From Gemmatimonadales bacterium (GTDB lineage: Bacteria > Gemmatimonadota > Gemmatimonadetes > Gemmatimonadales > GWC2-71-9): a stretch of 33,685 nucleotides of DNA. The translations under genes and the position numbers were made by a program. Each line of letters opens with the position of its first letter. Positions within the stretch are counted from its first letter, which is position 1. Location: assembly GCA_013140635.1 (NCBI GenBank), contig JABFSM010000242.1:1-33685 (forward strand), given 5' to 3'. The notes beneath the pieces were generated by a model. That model was not told the origin of the DNA. It ran no database searches and saw only the letters and a program-made list of their open reading frames with translations. Shown piece after piece: positions 1 through 7,436 of the stretch.

Positions 1-56
1 AGCGGCTCGTCGGTGATTTCGGCGGTCGGAATGTCAGGGGGTCGTCGGATCAGCAT
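1..56 (-). CDS. msrP: N-terminus of a probable MsrP (YedY-like) methionine-sulfoxide reductase catalytic subunit, cut by the window edge
   Basis: Only the first 18 codons are present, reading leftward off the edge from an ATG at 56-54. The peptide begins MLIRRPPDIPTAEITDE. This resembles the start of MsrP/YedY molybdopterin enzymes as I remember them: a basic stretch, then 'D(I)xxSEIT', before the RR-type Tat signal, which would lie outside the window. A GAGG lies about six bases before the ATG. MsrP repairs oxidised methionines in periplasmic proteins with electrons from the membrane haem protein MsrQ. The call rests on a very short match. The tandem heptamer repeat begins 18 bases upstream of this start codon. 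Confidence 0.5.
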   Translation of the reverse strand, partial: MLIRRPPDIPTAEITDEP

Positions 57-73
57 CGGGGCCTCGAAGAGGG

Positions 74-127
74 CGCTATTCGCTATTCGCTATTCGCTAT
101 TCGCTATTCGCTATTCGCTATTCGCTA
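74..127. repeat. Heptamer tandem repeat (CGCTATT)7 plus a partial copy
   Basis: Seven exact head-to-tail copies of CGCTATT fill 74-122, followed by the partial unit CGCTA at 123-127. Two inverted copies (AATAGCG twice) lie at 154-167, so the array can fold back on itself. It lies between the start of the msrP-like gene (56) and tRNA-Ser (178-265), within the likely leader or promoter of the former. There are no spacers between units, so this is a microsatellite, not CRISPR. Confidence 0.95.
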
Positions 128-153
128 AGGTACGAGGCGAATAGGGGGCAGCC

Positions 154-167
154 AATAGCGAATAGCG
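154..167. repeat. Inverted two-unit copy of the heptamer repeat
   Basis: AATAGCG occurs twice in tandem, the exact reverse complement of two units of the 74-127 array. About 26 bases separate it from the array. Together they could form a 14-bp hairpin stem in RNA or cruciform DNA. Confidence 0.85.
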
Positions 168-177
168 ACCAACTCAA

Positions 178-265
178 CGGACAGAGAGGGATTCGAACCC
201 TCGGTACGCTTTTGACGTACACACGCTTTCCAGGCGTGCGCCTTAAGCCACTCGGCCATCTGTCC
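178..265 (-). tRNA. tRNA-Ser (anticodon GGA)
   Basis: The reverse complement folds as a class II tRNA. The acceptor stem GGACAGA pairs with the 3' TCTGTCC, with discriminator G at position 178. The anticodon stem CACGC/GCGTG encloses the loop CTGGAAA, giving anticodon GGA (codons UCC and UCU). There is a long variable arm (ACGTC...GCGTAC region), and the T loop reads GGTTCGAATCC. No 3' CCA is encoded (the next bases are TTG). The long variable arm and the G discriminator are serine identity features. Confidence 0.96.
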
Positions 266-275
266 TTATGGCGGC

Positions 276-304
276 AACTTATCCAGCCGGGAGGGGAGGG
301 TCAA
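276..304 (-). promoter_or_regulatory. Probable sigma-70-type promoter of tRNA-Ser(GGA)
   Basis: On the minus strand, TTGACC (304-299, five of six matches to TTGACA) is separated by 17 bases from TAAGTT (281-276, a weak -10). The expected start point would fall a few bases before the mature tRNA 5' end at 265. Spacing and position fit; the -10 match is poor. Confidence 0.45.
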
Positions 305-454
305 CGTAAGTGGGATTCGGGCAGCGCCCCGGACCCACTGTGAGCAAGCCTCGCCAGGTAGGTGGGAGTAGGCACCGCCTTCATGGCCACCCGTGGCTGT
401 CGTCTGGTGCCCACCGCCTATGCACGGGGACATACAGATTAGTGTGGCCAACGA

Positions 455-1603
455 CTAGCGAACAAGCGAGACATTCATGATGCGTATGGTGACGAATCCA
501 TCAGGTCGCGTTCGAACGTTGGCTACGCGGCCGCCGCCAACGGCGAAATGCAAGTACTCGTCGAATCGATGCCACGCCATTACCCGGTGAGTTCGAGGGT
601 CAATAACCTCGATGATCGAATCCGATGTTCGGTCGAGGTCTGACGGAACCACCGCCTTGCCCTCCGGCGTTCGAACGGTGTCCTGGCGAGCTAAGTGTCG
701 CTTGGGATCGGCGACTCTGGTAACCACCCAAACGAGACCCGATCGATCCTCCCAGATCGCCTCGATCATCGAGACGGGTGGATCGAGCTTAAAGGGATCT
801 CGAAGTCCGATATCGGGAGGTAGTTCTACAAACCAGTCGGGAGAACTCCGGAAATGGGCCTCGCGCTTCCCAAGTGCATTCCAATACTCCAGGTGGTAGT
901 CTCCGATCCTTGGGACCGACCAAAAGCCACCCGCAGCAGCGGGAGTGACCCGATGGGCCAGCCGGTAGTTCTCCGTATGGATATAGGGTCGCGATCGGTC
1001 GCCCGCCGCCGCATAACGATTCCCATCTCGTCGAAAGAGATGGAATGGGAGGCCAATAGTCTGGCGGTCGGACACGAGCGCGTTGGCGAGAAGATCGCCG
1101 TTGCGCAAGACGACCATTGACCGTACGCCTTGAGGGAACGGAAAAGAGCGCACGTACTTGAAATCGGGCGAGAATACACTCGCTCTACCGACCCAATCCA
1201 CAATGAAGATTGAGTCGGCGGCATCGACAGTACCATGTGCGGCAAATCGGAACTCCCCGGGACCATCACCCTTGCGTCCGATGCGCCGCAGGAATCGTCC
1301 CCCGCGGTCGAAAACGATCGGCATCTCCTCCTTGTTCGGCTGGAGAACGAAGTATCTGCCGCGGCTATCCCGCCAGACAGACTCCGGGTGATCGATGAGC
1401 GAAGTGTCACGACCTCCGAGAACCACCTCTTCAACGAGAGTAATACGGCATGAGGGACATGAGGGGTTGCGCGCAATCGTGATCGGGCCGGGTGTCTGTG
1501 CAACTGCTGGCGAAGCGAGGAGGCTCCACACCTGCAAAGAGAGGCCTGAAAGAACCCATCCTTGCCCTGAGTCTCGTCGCGACCGGCGAAAGCCTCTCTT
1601 CAT
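455..1603 (-). CDS. Secreted 6-bladed beta-propeller (NHL-like) protein
   Basis: This encodes 382 residues from the chosen ATG at 1603. The frame extends upstream to a TTG at 1657, but the 1603 start places a basic N-terminus (MKRGFRRSRR) directly before a hydrophobic stretch and an AVA-QT type cleavage site near residue 35, a normal signal peptide. A modest AAGG precedes it. After cleavage comes a CPSC motif (about residues 49-52), then repeated short beta-strand units such as 'SVWRDSRGRYFVL', 'GRFLRRIGRKGDGPGEF' and 'SIFIVDWVGRASVF'. The GxGPGEF signature is typical of 6-bladed NHL-type propellers. The protein probably acts in the periplasm or outside the cell; its ligand is unknown. Large families of such proteins occur in Gemmatimonadota and Bacteroidota. 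It stands alone, about 200 bases downstream of topA on the same strand. Confidence 0.75.
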   Translation of the reverse strand: MKRGFRRSRRDSGQGWVLSGLSLQVWSLLASPAVAQTPGPITIARNPSCPSCRITLVEEVVLGGRDTSLIDHPESVWRDSRGRYFVLQPNKEEMPIVFDRGGRFLRRIGRKGDGPGEFRFAAHGTVDAADSIFIVDWVGRASVFSPDFKYVRSFPFPQGVRSMVVLRNGDLLANALVSDRQTIGLPFHLFRRDGNRYAAAGDRSRPYIHTENYRLAHRVTPAAAGGFWSVPRIGDYHLEYWNALGKREAHFRSSPDWFVELPPDIGLRDPFKLDPPVSMIEAIWEDRSGLVWVVTRVADPKRHLARQDTVRTPEGKAVVPSDLDRTSDSIIEVIDPRTHRVMAWHRFDEYLHFAVGGGRVANVRTRPDGFVTIRIMNVSLVR

Positions 1604-1809
1604 AACCTTGACACTCCACGCACTTGATGCTCCAAGCGTCGCCCACAAGAGCGCCAACGCCCTGCGGCAGGTCGCTAGGCATTAACGTGACATGATCCAG
1701 GTAGACAATCGACAAGTCGGATTGCTCAGTCGCCTTGATCGCATCACAACGTACCAATAGACCGACAAAGCGATGGGGCAGACGGAGCACAGTGCCCAGC
1801 GGGCAATGA

Positions 1810-4428
1810 CTACCCCTTGGCTTTGGCCTTGGCCGCCCGCTTGGGTGCCGCCTTCCGGGCTTTCGGTGCCCGCTTGAACGGTTCGCGGCCCCGCTTGGCG
1901 TTGAGGAGGTCCACCGCCTGAGCCAGGGTAACGCTGGCCGGATCGCTCCCCTTCGGAATGGAGGCGCTCACGGTGCCGTGCTTGACGTATGGGCCATACT
2001 GCCCGTCGTAGAGCGCCACCGGCGCCTTGTCTTCCGGATGCGGCCCGAGCTCCTTGAGCGGCGTCGGCGCGGCGCGGCGGCCGCGGCCGAGCTTGGGCTG
2101 GGCCAGCAGGTCGAGGGCGCGCTCCAGTTTGACCGTGAGGACCTGATCTTCTCCCTTGAGGGAGCGGTAGTCCTTCCCGTCCTTCCCCTTGTCATGCACG
2201 ATGTACGGCCCGAAGCGTCCCTGCCCCGCGAAGATCTTGCCGCCGTCGCTATGGAGGCCCAGCAGCCGCGGCAGGGCGAGCAATCCGACCGCTATATCTA
2301 AGGTTACCTCTTCCGGCTTCATCCCCTTCGGCAAACTGGAGCGTTTCGGCTTGGGGTTCTCGTCCGAAACGGCGCCTAACTGCACATAGGGGCCGTACTG
2401 GCCGGTCAACACGAGGATCGGCTCGGCCGTGTCAGGATGATGGCCCAGAATGTCCGGCCCCTCCCGCTTTTGGCGGAGGATCTCTTCCACTTGTTCCATG
2501 GTCAAATCGGCCGGAGCGGCGTCTTTGGGAATCGAGGCGCGCAGGGTTTCTCCACCGCGCTCCACTTCGACGTAAGGTCCGAAGCGTCCGATCCGAACCG
2601 TAGCGTCCTCGAGTCCGTTCACCGCCACCATTCGAGCGTCGGCCGGATCGATTTTCTTCTCCCGCGATTCGACCTGCTTCCGGAGCCCTTCCTTCCCCAG
2701 ATAGAACTGCTTGAGATACGGCAGCCACTCGGCGGTCCCTTCGGCGATCTCGTCGAGCTGGTCTTCCATCTTCGCGGTGAACTTGAGGTCGACCAGATTG
2801 GGAAAGTGCTGCTCCAGCAGCCCCGTCACCGCGAACGCGGTAAAAGTGGGCACCAGCGCCTGACCCTGCTTCTGGACGTAGCCCCGCTCCACGATCGTGC
2901 CGATGATGCTGGCGTAGGTGCTCGGCCGGCCGATGCCGTCCGCCTCCAACTCCCGCACCAGGCTCGCTTCCGTGAAGCGCGCCGGCGGCTGAGTTTCGTG
3001 GGAGAGCGCGTCGATCTCTTTGCACACGGGACGGTCGCCGACTTCGAGGTGCGGCAGCAGCACCTCCTGGTCTTCAAGCGCCGCCTCGGGATCGTCGCTC
3101 CCTTCGACATAGGCCCGAAGGAAGCCGGGAAAGTCGATCCGCTTGCCGCTGGCGCGGAAGGTGGCATCGTCGACGTCGAGCGTCACAACGAGACTCGTCA
3201 CCCGGGCGTCAGGCATCTGGCAGGCCACCGTCCGCTTCCAGATCAGTTCGTACACGTCGTATTCGCGCCCGGTGAGCTTGGTTTCGTCGGGAGTCCGGAA
3301 GTGGGAGCCGGCGGGGCGAATCGCCTCGTGGGCCTCCTGCGCGTGGGTGTTCTTGGCGGTGTAGTAGCGCGGCTTCGGCGGCAGGTAGTCCTTGCCGTAT
3401 AACCGTTCCACGCACTCGCGCGACGCGGTAATCGCCTGATTCGACAGGTTCACCGAGTCGGTCCGCATGTAGGTGATGTAGCCGTTCTCGTACAGGTTCT
3501 GCGCGACGCGCATCGTCTCCCGCGCGGAGAGCCGGAGCTTCCGGTTGGCCTCCTGTTGCAGCGTCGAGGTGATGAACGGCGCCGCCGGGCGCCGAAGGCC
3601 GGGCTTCTCTTCGCTCGCCGATACGGCCCACGGCTTCTTGAGAAGCCGCTCCCGGAGCTTGGTGGCCTCCCCTTCGTTGAGCAGGACGACGTCCTTCCCT
3701 TCGGCCAGCTTGCCGGTCTTCTCGTCGAAGTCTTTCCCCGTCGCGATCCGCTTGCCCTTGAGCGCAATGAGCTCGGCGTCGAAGTCTTGCTTGGCGTGGT
3801 TGAGGTGCGCCTTCAAATCCCAATACACCGCCGCGCGGAAGGCGCGCCGTTCCCGCTCGCGCAGTACGAGCAGCCGCACCGCCACCGACTGCACCCGCCC
3901 GGCCGAAAGTCCGTAGGCGATCTTCTTCCAGAGGAGGGGCGAGAGGGTGTAGCCGTAGAGCCGATCGAGAATCCGGCGGGTTTCCTGGGCGCGGACCAGC
4001 TTGTCGTCCACGGCGCGGGTGGTCTCGAGCGCCTCGCGAATCGCTTCCCGGGTGATTTCGTGGAAGACCATCCGCTTGACCTTCACTTTGGGCGCCAGTA
4101 CTTCCCGCAAATGCCAAGAAATGCTCTCCCCTTCCCGGTCTTCGTCGGTGGCGAGGATGAGTTCGTTCACATCCTTGAGCGCGTCCTTCAGTTCCTTCAC
4201 GATCTTCTTCTTGTCGGCGGGCACCACATAGAGCGGCTCGAAGTCGTTGTCGACGTTCACGCCCAGCCGAGCCCAATCCTCTCCCTTGTACTTGGGAGGG
4301 ATGTCCGCGGCCTTGTCGGGCAGGTCGCGGATGTGGCCCATGGACGCCGCGACGGTGTAGCCGCGGGGAAGGAAGTCGCGGATAGTCCGCGCCTTCGTCG
4401 GAGACTCGACGATGACCAACGAAGCCAT
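1810..4428 (-). CDS. topA: DNA topoisomerase I (type IA)
   Basis: This encodes 872 residues. The enzyme relaxes negative supercoils by cutting one strand through a tyrosine. The ATG at 4428 is chosen because AAGGAG lies six bases upstream and the protein then starts exactly at the Toprim domain ([13 protein letters not shown], Glu8). The Toprim acidic motif ATDEDREGE is at about 93-101, and the catalytic tyrosine is Tyr320 in YITYMRTDS. 'GIGRPSTYA' lies in the central domain. The C-terminus has four repeats of the 'G(R/Q)(F/Y)GPY(V/I)' type instead of zinc fingers, then a Lys/Ala-rich basic tail that probably binds DNA. This repeat architecture is common outside the Enterobacteria. It is transcribed alone, with its own promoter and a leader hairpin at 4459-4492. 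The frame upstream of 4428 (to 4458) is less likely to be translated. Confidence 0.97.
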   Translation of the reverse strand: MASLVIVESPTKARTIRDFLPRGYTVAASMGHIRDLPDKAADIPPKYKGEDWARLGVNVDNDFEPLYVVPADKKKIVKELKDALKDVNELILATDEDREGESISWHLREVLAPKVKVKRMVFHEITREAIREALETTRAVDDKLVRAQETRRILDRLYGYTLSPLLWKKIAYGLSAGRVQSVAVRLLVLRERERRAFRAAVYWDLKAHLNHAKQDFDAELIALKGKRIATGKDFDEKTGKLAEGKDVVLLNEGEATKLRERLLKKPWAVSASEEKPGLRRPAAPFITSTLQQEANRKLRLSARETMRVAQNLYENGYITYMRTDSVNLSNQAITASRECVERLYGKDYLPPKPRYYTAKNTHAQEAHEAIRPAGSHFRTPDETKLTGREYDVYELIWKRTVACQMPDARVTSLVVTLDVDDATFRASGKRIDFPGFLRAYVEGSDDPEAALEDQEVLLPHLEVGDRPVCKEIDALSHETQPPARFTEASLVRELEADGIGRPSTYASIIGTIVERGYVQKQGQALVPTFTAFAVTGLLEQHFPNLVDLKFTAKMEDQLDEIAEGTAEWLPYLKQFYLGKEGLRKQVESREKKIDPADARMVAVNGLEDATVRIGRFGPYVEVERGGETLRASIPKDAAPADLTMEQVEEILRQKREGPDILGHHPDTAEPILVLTGQYGPYVQLGAVSDENPKPKRSSLPKGMKPEEVTLDIAVGLLALPRLLGLHSDGGKIFAGQGRFGPYIVHDKGKDGKDYRSLKGEDQVLTVKLERALDLLAQPKLGRGRRAAPTPLKELGPHPEDKAPVALYDGQYGPYVKHGTVSASIPKGSDPASVTLAQAVDLLNAKRGREPFKRAPKARKAAPKRAAKAKAKG

Positions 4429-4458
4429 GGTGCTCCTTGCCAGGTTCCTGAAACGCAA

Positions 4459-4492
4459 CGCGAAGGATCTCAGGAGGCGAGGATCCTTCGCG
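4459..4492 (-). promoter_or_regulatory. topA leader hairpin with anti-Shine-Dalgarno-like loop
   Basis: A perfect 11-bp inverted repeat (CGCGAAGGATC / GATCCTTCGCG) encloses a 12-base loop. On the topA sense strand the loop reads CTCGCCTCCTGA. CTCCT in the loop is complementary to the AGGAG of the topA ribosome binding site about 50 bases downstream, and TCCTGA is complementary to TCAGGA in the intervening leader. From the promoter at 4504-4533 the hairpin would lie at the extreme 5' end of the mRNA. The structure is seen directly; a role in stability or translation control is inferred. Confidence 0.6.
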
Positions 4493-4503
4493 GCGGGGCG
4501 TAC

Positions 4504-4533
4504 TTATTAGCATATGACCCGCCCCGCTGTCAA
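4504..4533 (-). promoter_or_regulatory. Probable topA promoter (extended -10)
   Basis: On the minus strand a perfect TTGACA (4533-4528) is followed after 18 bases by TAATAA (4509-4504), which is preceded by TGC, the extended -10 pattern. Transcription would begin near 4497, leaving a leader of about 70 bases that starts with the 11-bp hairpin. Confidence 0.6.
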
Positions 4534-4704
4534 CAACGCGTTTCTATGATGTTGCCCCGCAACAACTTACGATTTTGACCCTCGGACGCAGTTTCGACTG
4601 GGGAGGAGGGAGCTGGCGGACGACGGCAACCGCCGCCGCCGCCCGGCCAGCCATTTGGTAGGAGCTACATCCCTGCGACAAGGACCGGCGAAGGGATCCA
4701 CCAC

Positions 4705-4732
4705 CGAGGAGGAACCCGGATTCCTCCTCGGG
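4705..4732. other. Orphan perfect 11-bp hairpin
   Basis: CCGAGGAGGAA at 4705-4715 and TTCCTCCTCGG at 4722-4732 are exact complements around a 6-base loop (CCCGGA). There is no T-run on either side and no gene end nearby; the flanking genes both point away. It could be the end of a small untranslated RNA or a protein-binding site. Note the AGGAGG inside one arm. Confidence 0.55.
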
Positions 4733-5022
4733 ATGGACCCGTATGGATCACGGCGTTCGGGTGGCGCGGCTTAGGACGTCTACGCTCATGCGGAACGATC
4801 TCCCCCGCGCGCGACATCCTTGAAGCCAGCCGGGTACCGACCTCGTAACACCGAGAAGACCGAAAAACACACCTGCCGGGGCGCCGGCCCAGGCCGATCA
4901 TTACGCTCTTGCGACTATGCCTAGGATGACGTCCGAGCCGGCGCGGACACACACACCGCCCCGCGCACCCGCGAACGAGTATCTTTCGTCCGGTTCCTTC
5001 CTCCAACACAAGGATGCTCGGC

Positions 5023-5946
5023 ATGGGCAGGCTCATTTTGGGCGCGGTCATTTTGCTGGTGGCCTTGGTGGTGAAGACCGCCGGCGGGAGTCTCAAGAAC
5101 TCGGGCAGCAAGGCCGCGGCGACACTGGCCAACCTCGTCAGTATCGGGCTACTGGTGCTGGCGGTGATCACCCTGATGGGGTCGACGGTGGTGGTGATCG
5201 ATGCCGGATCGGTCGGCGTCCAGCATGCCTTCGGCAAAGTGTCGAACAAGCCGCTCCTTCCCGGAGTGCGGGTCGTGCCGCCCTGGTCACAAATCGAGCG
5301 GTATTCCACCCGGGAAGAGCAGTTCCCGCCCCAGCAGGCCGAAGCGGAGATCATGCAGGCGCTCTCCAGCGAACAGATGTCGATGAAGGTCGATGTTGCC
5401 GTGCGGTGGCAGATCGATCCGCAGGAAGCGCCGAAGATCTTCACGGAAATCGGCGGGGAGGAACAGATTCATTCGGTCGTGCTCAACGCCATCCGAAACG
5501 GCGCCCGGGATGGCATGGCGCAGTTTTCCATCAACGACATCTCGAACCGGAGCAAGATCGCCGACGTGATGCACGCGGAGGTCGACAGCGCTCTGGTCAC
5601 TCAGCCCCGCGCCGGCGGACAGCCGTTCCGGATCGCCACGGTCACCGCGTTCTTTCTCCGCAATCTGGAGCCGCCGGAGCAGGTCGTGAACGCGATCAAC
5701 AATAAGATCGCGCAGGAACAGCAGATTCAGACCGAGAAGCACCGGGTGGAAGTCGCGCGGCTGCAATCGGAGCAGCAGAAGCTGCTCAACATTACGCTGA
5801 CGCCGGAAGCGCTGATGAAGCAGTATCTCGAGGTGCTGCACGACATGAAGTCGAGCAACAATCTGGTGGTGCTGGTGCCGACGGAGGGAGGAACGCCGCT
5901 GCTGGACTTGGCCGCGCTCCGGCGGAACCTGCGGCCGCCGCAGTAG
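5023..5946 (+). CDS. SPFH/prohibitin-like (Band 7) membrane protein
   Basis: This encodes 307 residues from the ATG at 5023, chosen over the in-frame ATG at 5014 because AAGG at 5010-5013 sits nine bases before it but directly abuts 5014. There are two hydrophobic segments near the N-terminus (about 3-19 and 37-56). A prohibitin-homology domain follows ('VVIDAGSVGVQHAFGKV', 'PLLPGVRVVPPW'), with 'VDVAVRWQID' and 'IRNGARDGMAQF' in its core. A Glu/Gln-rich helix runs about 215-255, and the end contains 'YLEVLHDMKSSNN'. SPFH proteins form large rings or caged platforms in the membrane and often modulate membrane proteases such as FtsH. The stop codon is followed immediately by the palindromic repeat at 5947. 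Confidence 0.85.
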   Translation: MGRLILGAVILLVALVVKTAGGSLKNSGSKAAATLANLVSIGLLVLAVITLMGSTVVVIDAGSVGVQHAFGKVSNKPLLPGVRVVPPWSQIERYSTREEQFPPQQAEAEIMQALSSEQMSMKVDVAVRWQIDPQEAPKIFTEIGGEEQIHSVVLNAIRNGARDGMAQFSINDISNRSKIADVMHAEVDSALVTQPRAGGQPFRIATVTAFFLRNLEPPEQVVNAINNKIAQEQQIQTEKHRVEVARLQSEQQKLLNITLTPEALMKQYLEVLHDMKSSNNLVVLVPTEGGTPLLDLAALRRNLRPPQ

Positions 5947-6015
5947 GTCATTGCGAGGCCCGAAGGGCCGAAGCAATCTCAGAGATTGCTTCGGCCCTTC
6001 GGGCCTCGCAATGAC
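5947..6015. repeat. 69-base perfect palindrome, interspersed GTCATTGCGAG-type repeat, copy 1
   Basis: Two exact 34-base arms flank a single central A. The outer ends are GTCATTGCGAG and CTCGCAATGAC. It starts directly after the stop codon of the SPFH gene and ends three bases before the 3' end of tRNA-Ser(CGA), so it fills the gap between convergent genes and could serve as a two-way terminator. A second copy is at 19228-19326; its right 34 bases differ from this one at one position. The GTCATTGCGAG ends match a palindromic repeat type I have seen in many unrelated bacteria. Confidence 0.93.
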
Positions 6016-6017
6016 TA

Positions 6018-6104
6018 CGGACAGGGAGGGATTCGAACCCTCGATACCCTTGCGGGTATGCCGGTTTTCGAGACCGGTTCCTTCAGCCACTCGGACACCT
6101 GTCC
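6018..6104 (-). tRNA. tRNA-Ser (anticodon CGA)
   Basis: The reverse complement starts GGACAGG and ends CCTGTCC with discriminator G (6018). The anticodon stem CCGGT/ACCGG holds the loop CTCGAAA, giving anticodon CGA (codon UCG). The long variable arm TACCCGCAAGGGTA forms its own stem, and the T arm reads GGTTCGAATCC. No CCA is encoded. It is convergent with the SPFH gene across the 69-base palindrome. Confidence 0.96.
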
Positions 6105-6111
6105 AGCAGGA

Positions 6112-6130
6112 CAAAAATGGCCGAGCGGCC
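6112..6130 (-). terminator. Weak terminator after the monooxygenase-fold gene
   Basis: On the minus strand GGCC-GCTC-GGCC (6130-6119) forms a short 4-bp GC hairpin followed by A and five Ts (6117-6113). It lies 34 bases past the stop codon at 6164. The T-run supports a terminator, but the stem is short. Confidence 0.4.
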
Positions 6131-6163
6131 GACGTTGTACAAGAGCGACGGAATTCCCTTGCG

Positions 6164-6448
6164 CTAGGCCACCTGCAGCAGCTCGCGGGTGCCGCTAATC
6201 CACAACTCGGTGTAGCCCTTCATTGCCGCCCGCAGTGCCTCGTTCGTGGCGTATTCGTGCATCTGCGCCTCGAACCCGCCCACGTTGTCGACTTCATACT
6301 CGAGTATGACGCGATTGAATTCCCCGGTGAGATCGGTGAGCACCCGGTGTTTCGGGAGCTTCCCGATTGCCGCGGCCTCCTTGAACATGGCGGCGAGCTT
6401 GCTCGCGCTTCCCGGCTTCGCGACGAAGGTGTTCCGGACGACGATCAT
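6164..6448 (-). CDS. Small antibiotic-biosynthesis-monooxygenase/NIPSNAP-like fold protein
   Basis: This encodes 94 residues. Two adjacent ATGs (6451 and 6448) follow AGGAG; the second gives six-base spacing and is chosen, adding or losing one Met. The frame further upstream (to 6502) lacks a ribosome site. The pattern is beta-alpha-beta-beta-alpha: 'MIVVRNTFVAKPGSASKLAAMFKEA', then 'RVLTDLTGEFNRVILEYEVDN', then a helix with 'YTELWISGTRELL'. This fits dimeric alpha/beta-barrel proteins of the ABM or NIPSNAP kind, which range from haem-degrading enzymes to non-enzymatic proteins. No catalytic residue can be assigned. It follows the membrane protein gene on the same strand by 28 bases and may be its last operon member. 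Confidence 0.65.
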   Translation of the reverse strand: MIVVRNTFVAKPGSASKLAAMFKEAAAIGKLPKHRVLTDLTGEFNRVILEYEVDNVGGFEAQMHEYATNEALRAAMKGYTELWISGTRELLQVA

Positions 6449-6476
6449 CATAGTCTCCTGATATGGGGACCAGATA

Positions 6477-7436
6477 CTATCCCTCTCTCCGCGCGGCATC
6501 AACCGCCGTCGACGTTGCGCTCGCCGCCGTGGCGGCGAGCCGTTTCTTGAAGCCGAAGAGCGATTCCAGGAGGTCGTGCCAGAAAGGGGCGCCCAGACTC
6601 ACGAGCACGATCGATAGCAGAATCCCGAGCCACCACCGCCCCTCCCGCAGATTCTCCACGCGGAACCGGCCCAGAAGATCTTCGCTATACACCTTCCGGA
6701 TCTGCTGCAAATCCTCCTTCGACAGCGTGCGGCCCTGCCGAGTGGAATCGGCGGTGGTCGTGGTATCGACCGCGGTGACTTGAGCGCTATCGGCTCGGGC
6801 ACTGTCGGGTTGAATGCTATCGGCCGCCGGTCGCGCCGGTTCGGCCGCGACGTATGCCGAATCGAGCCGGCCGACGAGCGCCAGGGCATCGGCCCGAAAC
6901 TCCGGACTGCTTTGGGCCAAGGCGTAGATCCGGATCGCGTCGAGGTTGAACGGCACCACGACGAGCGCGCTCGCGAGCAGCGAGAGCACCCGCATCCGCC
7001 GGCGGTAGCGCTTCTCCACCGGCTGGACGGCGATCGGATACCAGTCTCTTGCCTGCTTCGCGATGGCCTTGAGGATCTCCCGCGCATCCTCGCGATTCCC
7101 GGGGAGTCCGGGAATGTCGGCCGGCTCGACTTTGGCGATCAAATCCTCGAGCTGAGCCGCCGGCAGCGCGTCGAGGCGAATCTTCCCCGGGCGGAGGCCG
7201 AACTGGCCCAGCGCCCCGACCCGGCGCAGCACTTGACCGATGATGGCGTCGGCATCGATCGTCCACTGGCGGTTGGCCTTGGTGGCCTCGCGGACCAGCC
7301 CCTCGACGGCCCGGAGCATCGTGCGCCCCTTGATCACGAACATCGTCTTGAGCACCTCTTGCACGCTCTGGGCGGCGAGCGCGAAGACCAGCATCGTTCC
7401 CACGAACGCCAGCAGCGTTTCGAGCAATGTCGTCAT
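6477..7436 (-). CDS. Membrane protein translationally coupled to the double patatin
   Basis: This encodes 319 residues from the ATG at 7436, whose first bases overlap the patatin stop (ATGA). GGGGGAG lies just upstream. The frame extends upstream to 7481 but that part lies inside the patatin gene. Hydrophobic segments are at about 4-22, 149-170 and 268-286. Between the last two is a low-complexity Asp/Ser/Ala/Thr stretch (about 197-235), probably a flexible extramembrane linker. The N-terminal 'AAQSVQEVLKTMF...GRTM' and the C-terminal 'VSLGAPFWHDLLESLFGFKKRL' resemble a family of bacterial membrane proteins of unknown function that share an LGAPFWFDLL motif (my recollection). Function is unknown. 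The 4-base overlap implies production with the patatin protein and a possible physical complex. Confidence 0.7.
   Translation of the reverse strand: MTTLLETLLAFVGTMLVFALAAQSVQEVLKTMFVIKGRTMLRAVEGLVREATKANRQWTIDADAIIGQVLRRVGALGQFGLRPGKIRLDALPAAQLEDLIAKVEPADIPGLPGNREDAREILKAIAKQARDWYPIAVQPVEKRYRRRMRVLSLLASALVVVPFNLDAIRIYALAQSSPEFRADALALVGRLDSAYVAAEPARPAADSIQPDSARADSAQVTAVDTTTTADSTRQGRTLSKEDLQQIRKVYSEDLLGRFRVENLREGRWWLGILLSIVLVSLGAPFWHDLLESLFGFKKRLAATAASATSTAVDAARREG

Larger units (their letters stand above)
4429..5022. other. 594-base divergent intergenic region between topA and the SPFH gene
   Basis: No credible protein gene is seen on either strand; the open frames here are rich in Arg, Pro and Gly and resemble no family. 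The topA side holds the promoter and hairpin listed separately. Around 4705-4732 there is a second hairpin not adjacent to any gene end. About 4733-5000 shows nothing I can name. A weak AAGG (5010-5013) precedes the SPFH start. The length is unusual for a window whose other gaps are mostly under 200 bases. Confidence 0.6.

Noticed and set aside
74-167. CRISPR array
   Set aside because: The repeat units are 7 bases and directly adjacent with no spacers; no cas genes are in the window.
266-451. 61-codon minus-strand frame between tRNA-Ser and the propeller gene
   Set aside because: It has no ribosome site and no recognisable sequence, and part of it overlaps the tRNA promoter.
1431-1790. 119-codon minus-strand frame upstream of the beta-propeller gene
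   Set aside because: It overlaps the propeller gene in another frame, and its N-terminal part in the 206-base gap has no ribosome site or family match.
2437-4578. Plus-strand open frames opposite topA (for example 2437-3402 and 3556-4578)
   Set aside because: They are antisense to topA, whose motifs are unmistakable; the translated products look like low-complexity reverse translation.
4917-5705. 262-codon frame overlapping the SPFH gene start
   Set aside because: It is in another frame of the SPFH gene, rich in Arg and Gly, and has no family resemblance.
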